Origin: Kryptolebias marmoratus
Lineage: Eukaryota; Chordata; Actinopteri; Cyprinodontiformes; Rivulidae
Length of the DNA stretch: 64,000 nucleotides
Assembly: GCF_001649575.2 (NCBI RefSeq)
Contig: NC_051438.1
Location: 10,831,048-10,895,047 of the forward strand
Direction: 5' to 3'
Shown here: positions 63,839 through 64,000 of the stretch, one piece after another
Position numbering within the stretch: the stretch's first letter is position 1
Layout of the letters: the number at the start of each line of letters is the position of its first letter
Translations under genes and position numbers: made by a program
The notes under the pieces: generated by a model
The model's database searches: none
What the model saw: the letters and a program-made list of their open reading frames with translations, nothing else
What the model was told of the DNA's origin: nothing

Positions 63839-64000
63839 TGAAGGAAAGTGGAAGAAGAGTTTATGTAGGCTGAGTTAAGTCCTCACAAGCAAACCAAAAA
63901 GTGTACACCACCTTGAGACAATGCAGTATGATTTTTCTTCAAGTATCAGTGCTCTGCTTCTAGGTCTCCGTATGAGCCCTTGCCTTCTGGGCTGTAATTA

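Larger units (their letters stand above)
58686..64000. other. Long unannotated non-coding stretch
   Basis: About 5.3 kb without gene or named transposon. Contains a CAC/CA tract at about 59831-59870, A runs near 59098 and 60482, and a perfect hairpin at 63810-63838. Open frames of 60-86 codons have no recognisable features. The segment 60480-62100 is very AT-rich. Confidence 0.42.

Overview
This 64 kb window looks like intergenic or deep intronic DNA from a bony fish (teleost). The sequence is AT-rich and full of homopolymer and dinucleotide runs. Its mobile-element remains are types typical of fish genomes: Tc1/mariner transposons, an RTE-clade (Rex3-like) LINE, Gypsy-type solo LTRs and a tRNA-derived SINE. 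A 50-base run of N (19845-19894) marks a scaffolded draft assembly. I found no host protein-coding gene, exon series, rRNA gene or genuine tRNA gene on either strand. The longest open frames are explained by transposon relics, simple repeats or chance.

Layout. 0-10 kb is mostly unremarkable sequence with two copies of an unnamed dispersed repeat (about 1.6 and 3.5-4.2 kb). 10-15 kb has a large compound CT/AT microsatellite, a possible SGNH-hydrolase-like fragment and an internal piece of an RTE LINE covering its endonuclease domain. 15-20 kb is mostly unique sequence with one block that resembles a conserved regulatory element, followed by the assembly gap. 20.8-21.8 kb holds a LINE insertion whose 5' part is inverted, beside a CAT/AAT microsatellite. 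22-28 kb is unique sequence plus a long copy of the unnamed repeat. 28.4-30.1 kb is a decayed Tc1 transposon with a solo LTR nested inside it. 30-40 kb has further dispersed repeats and a second, unrelated Tc1/IS630-type relic with transposase remains on the minus strand. 42-48 kb has more copies of the unnamed repeat, a 28-bp minisatellite, a hairpin and the SINE. 48-64 kb is mostly unique sequence, with a coding-like relic of unknown origin at about 50 kb and a second solo LTR of the same family at 58.2-58.7 kb.

No genes here act together as a pathway. The biology that can be read is transposon history (nesting, target-site duplications, twin priming, decay of catalytic residues) and possible regulatory DNA in a gene desert. 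I found no convincing previously undescribed system. The least-explained items are the unnamed repeat with at least six segments in the window, the unidentified coding-like relic, and several inverted repeats. Family names come from recalled knowledge of teleost repeats, not from a search.
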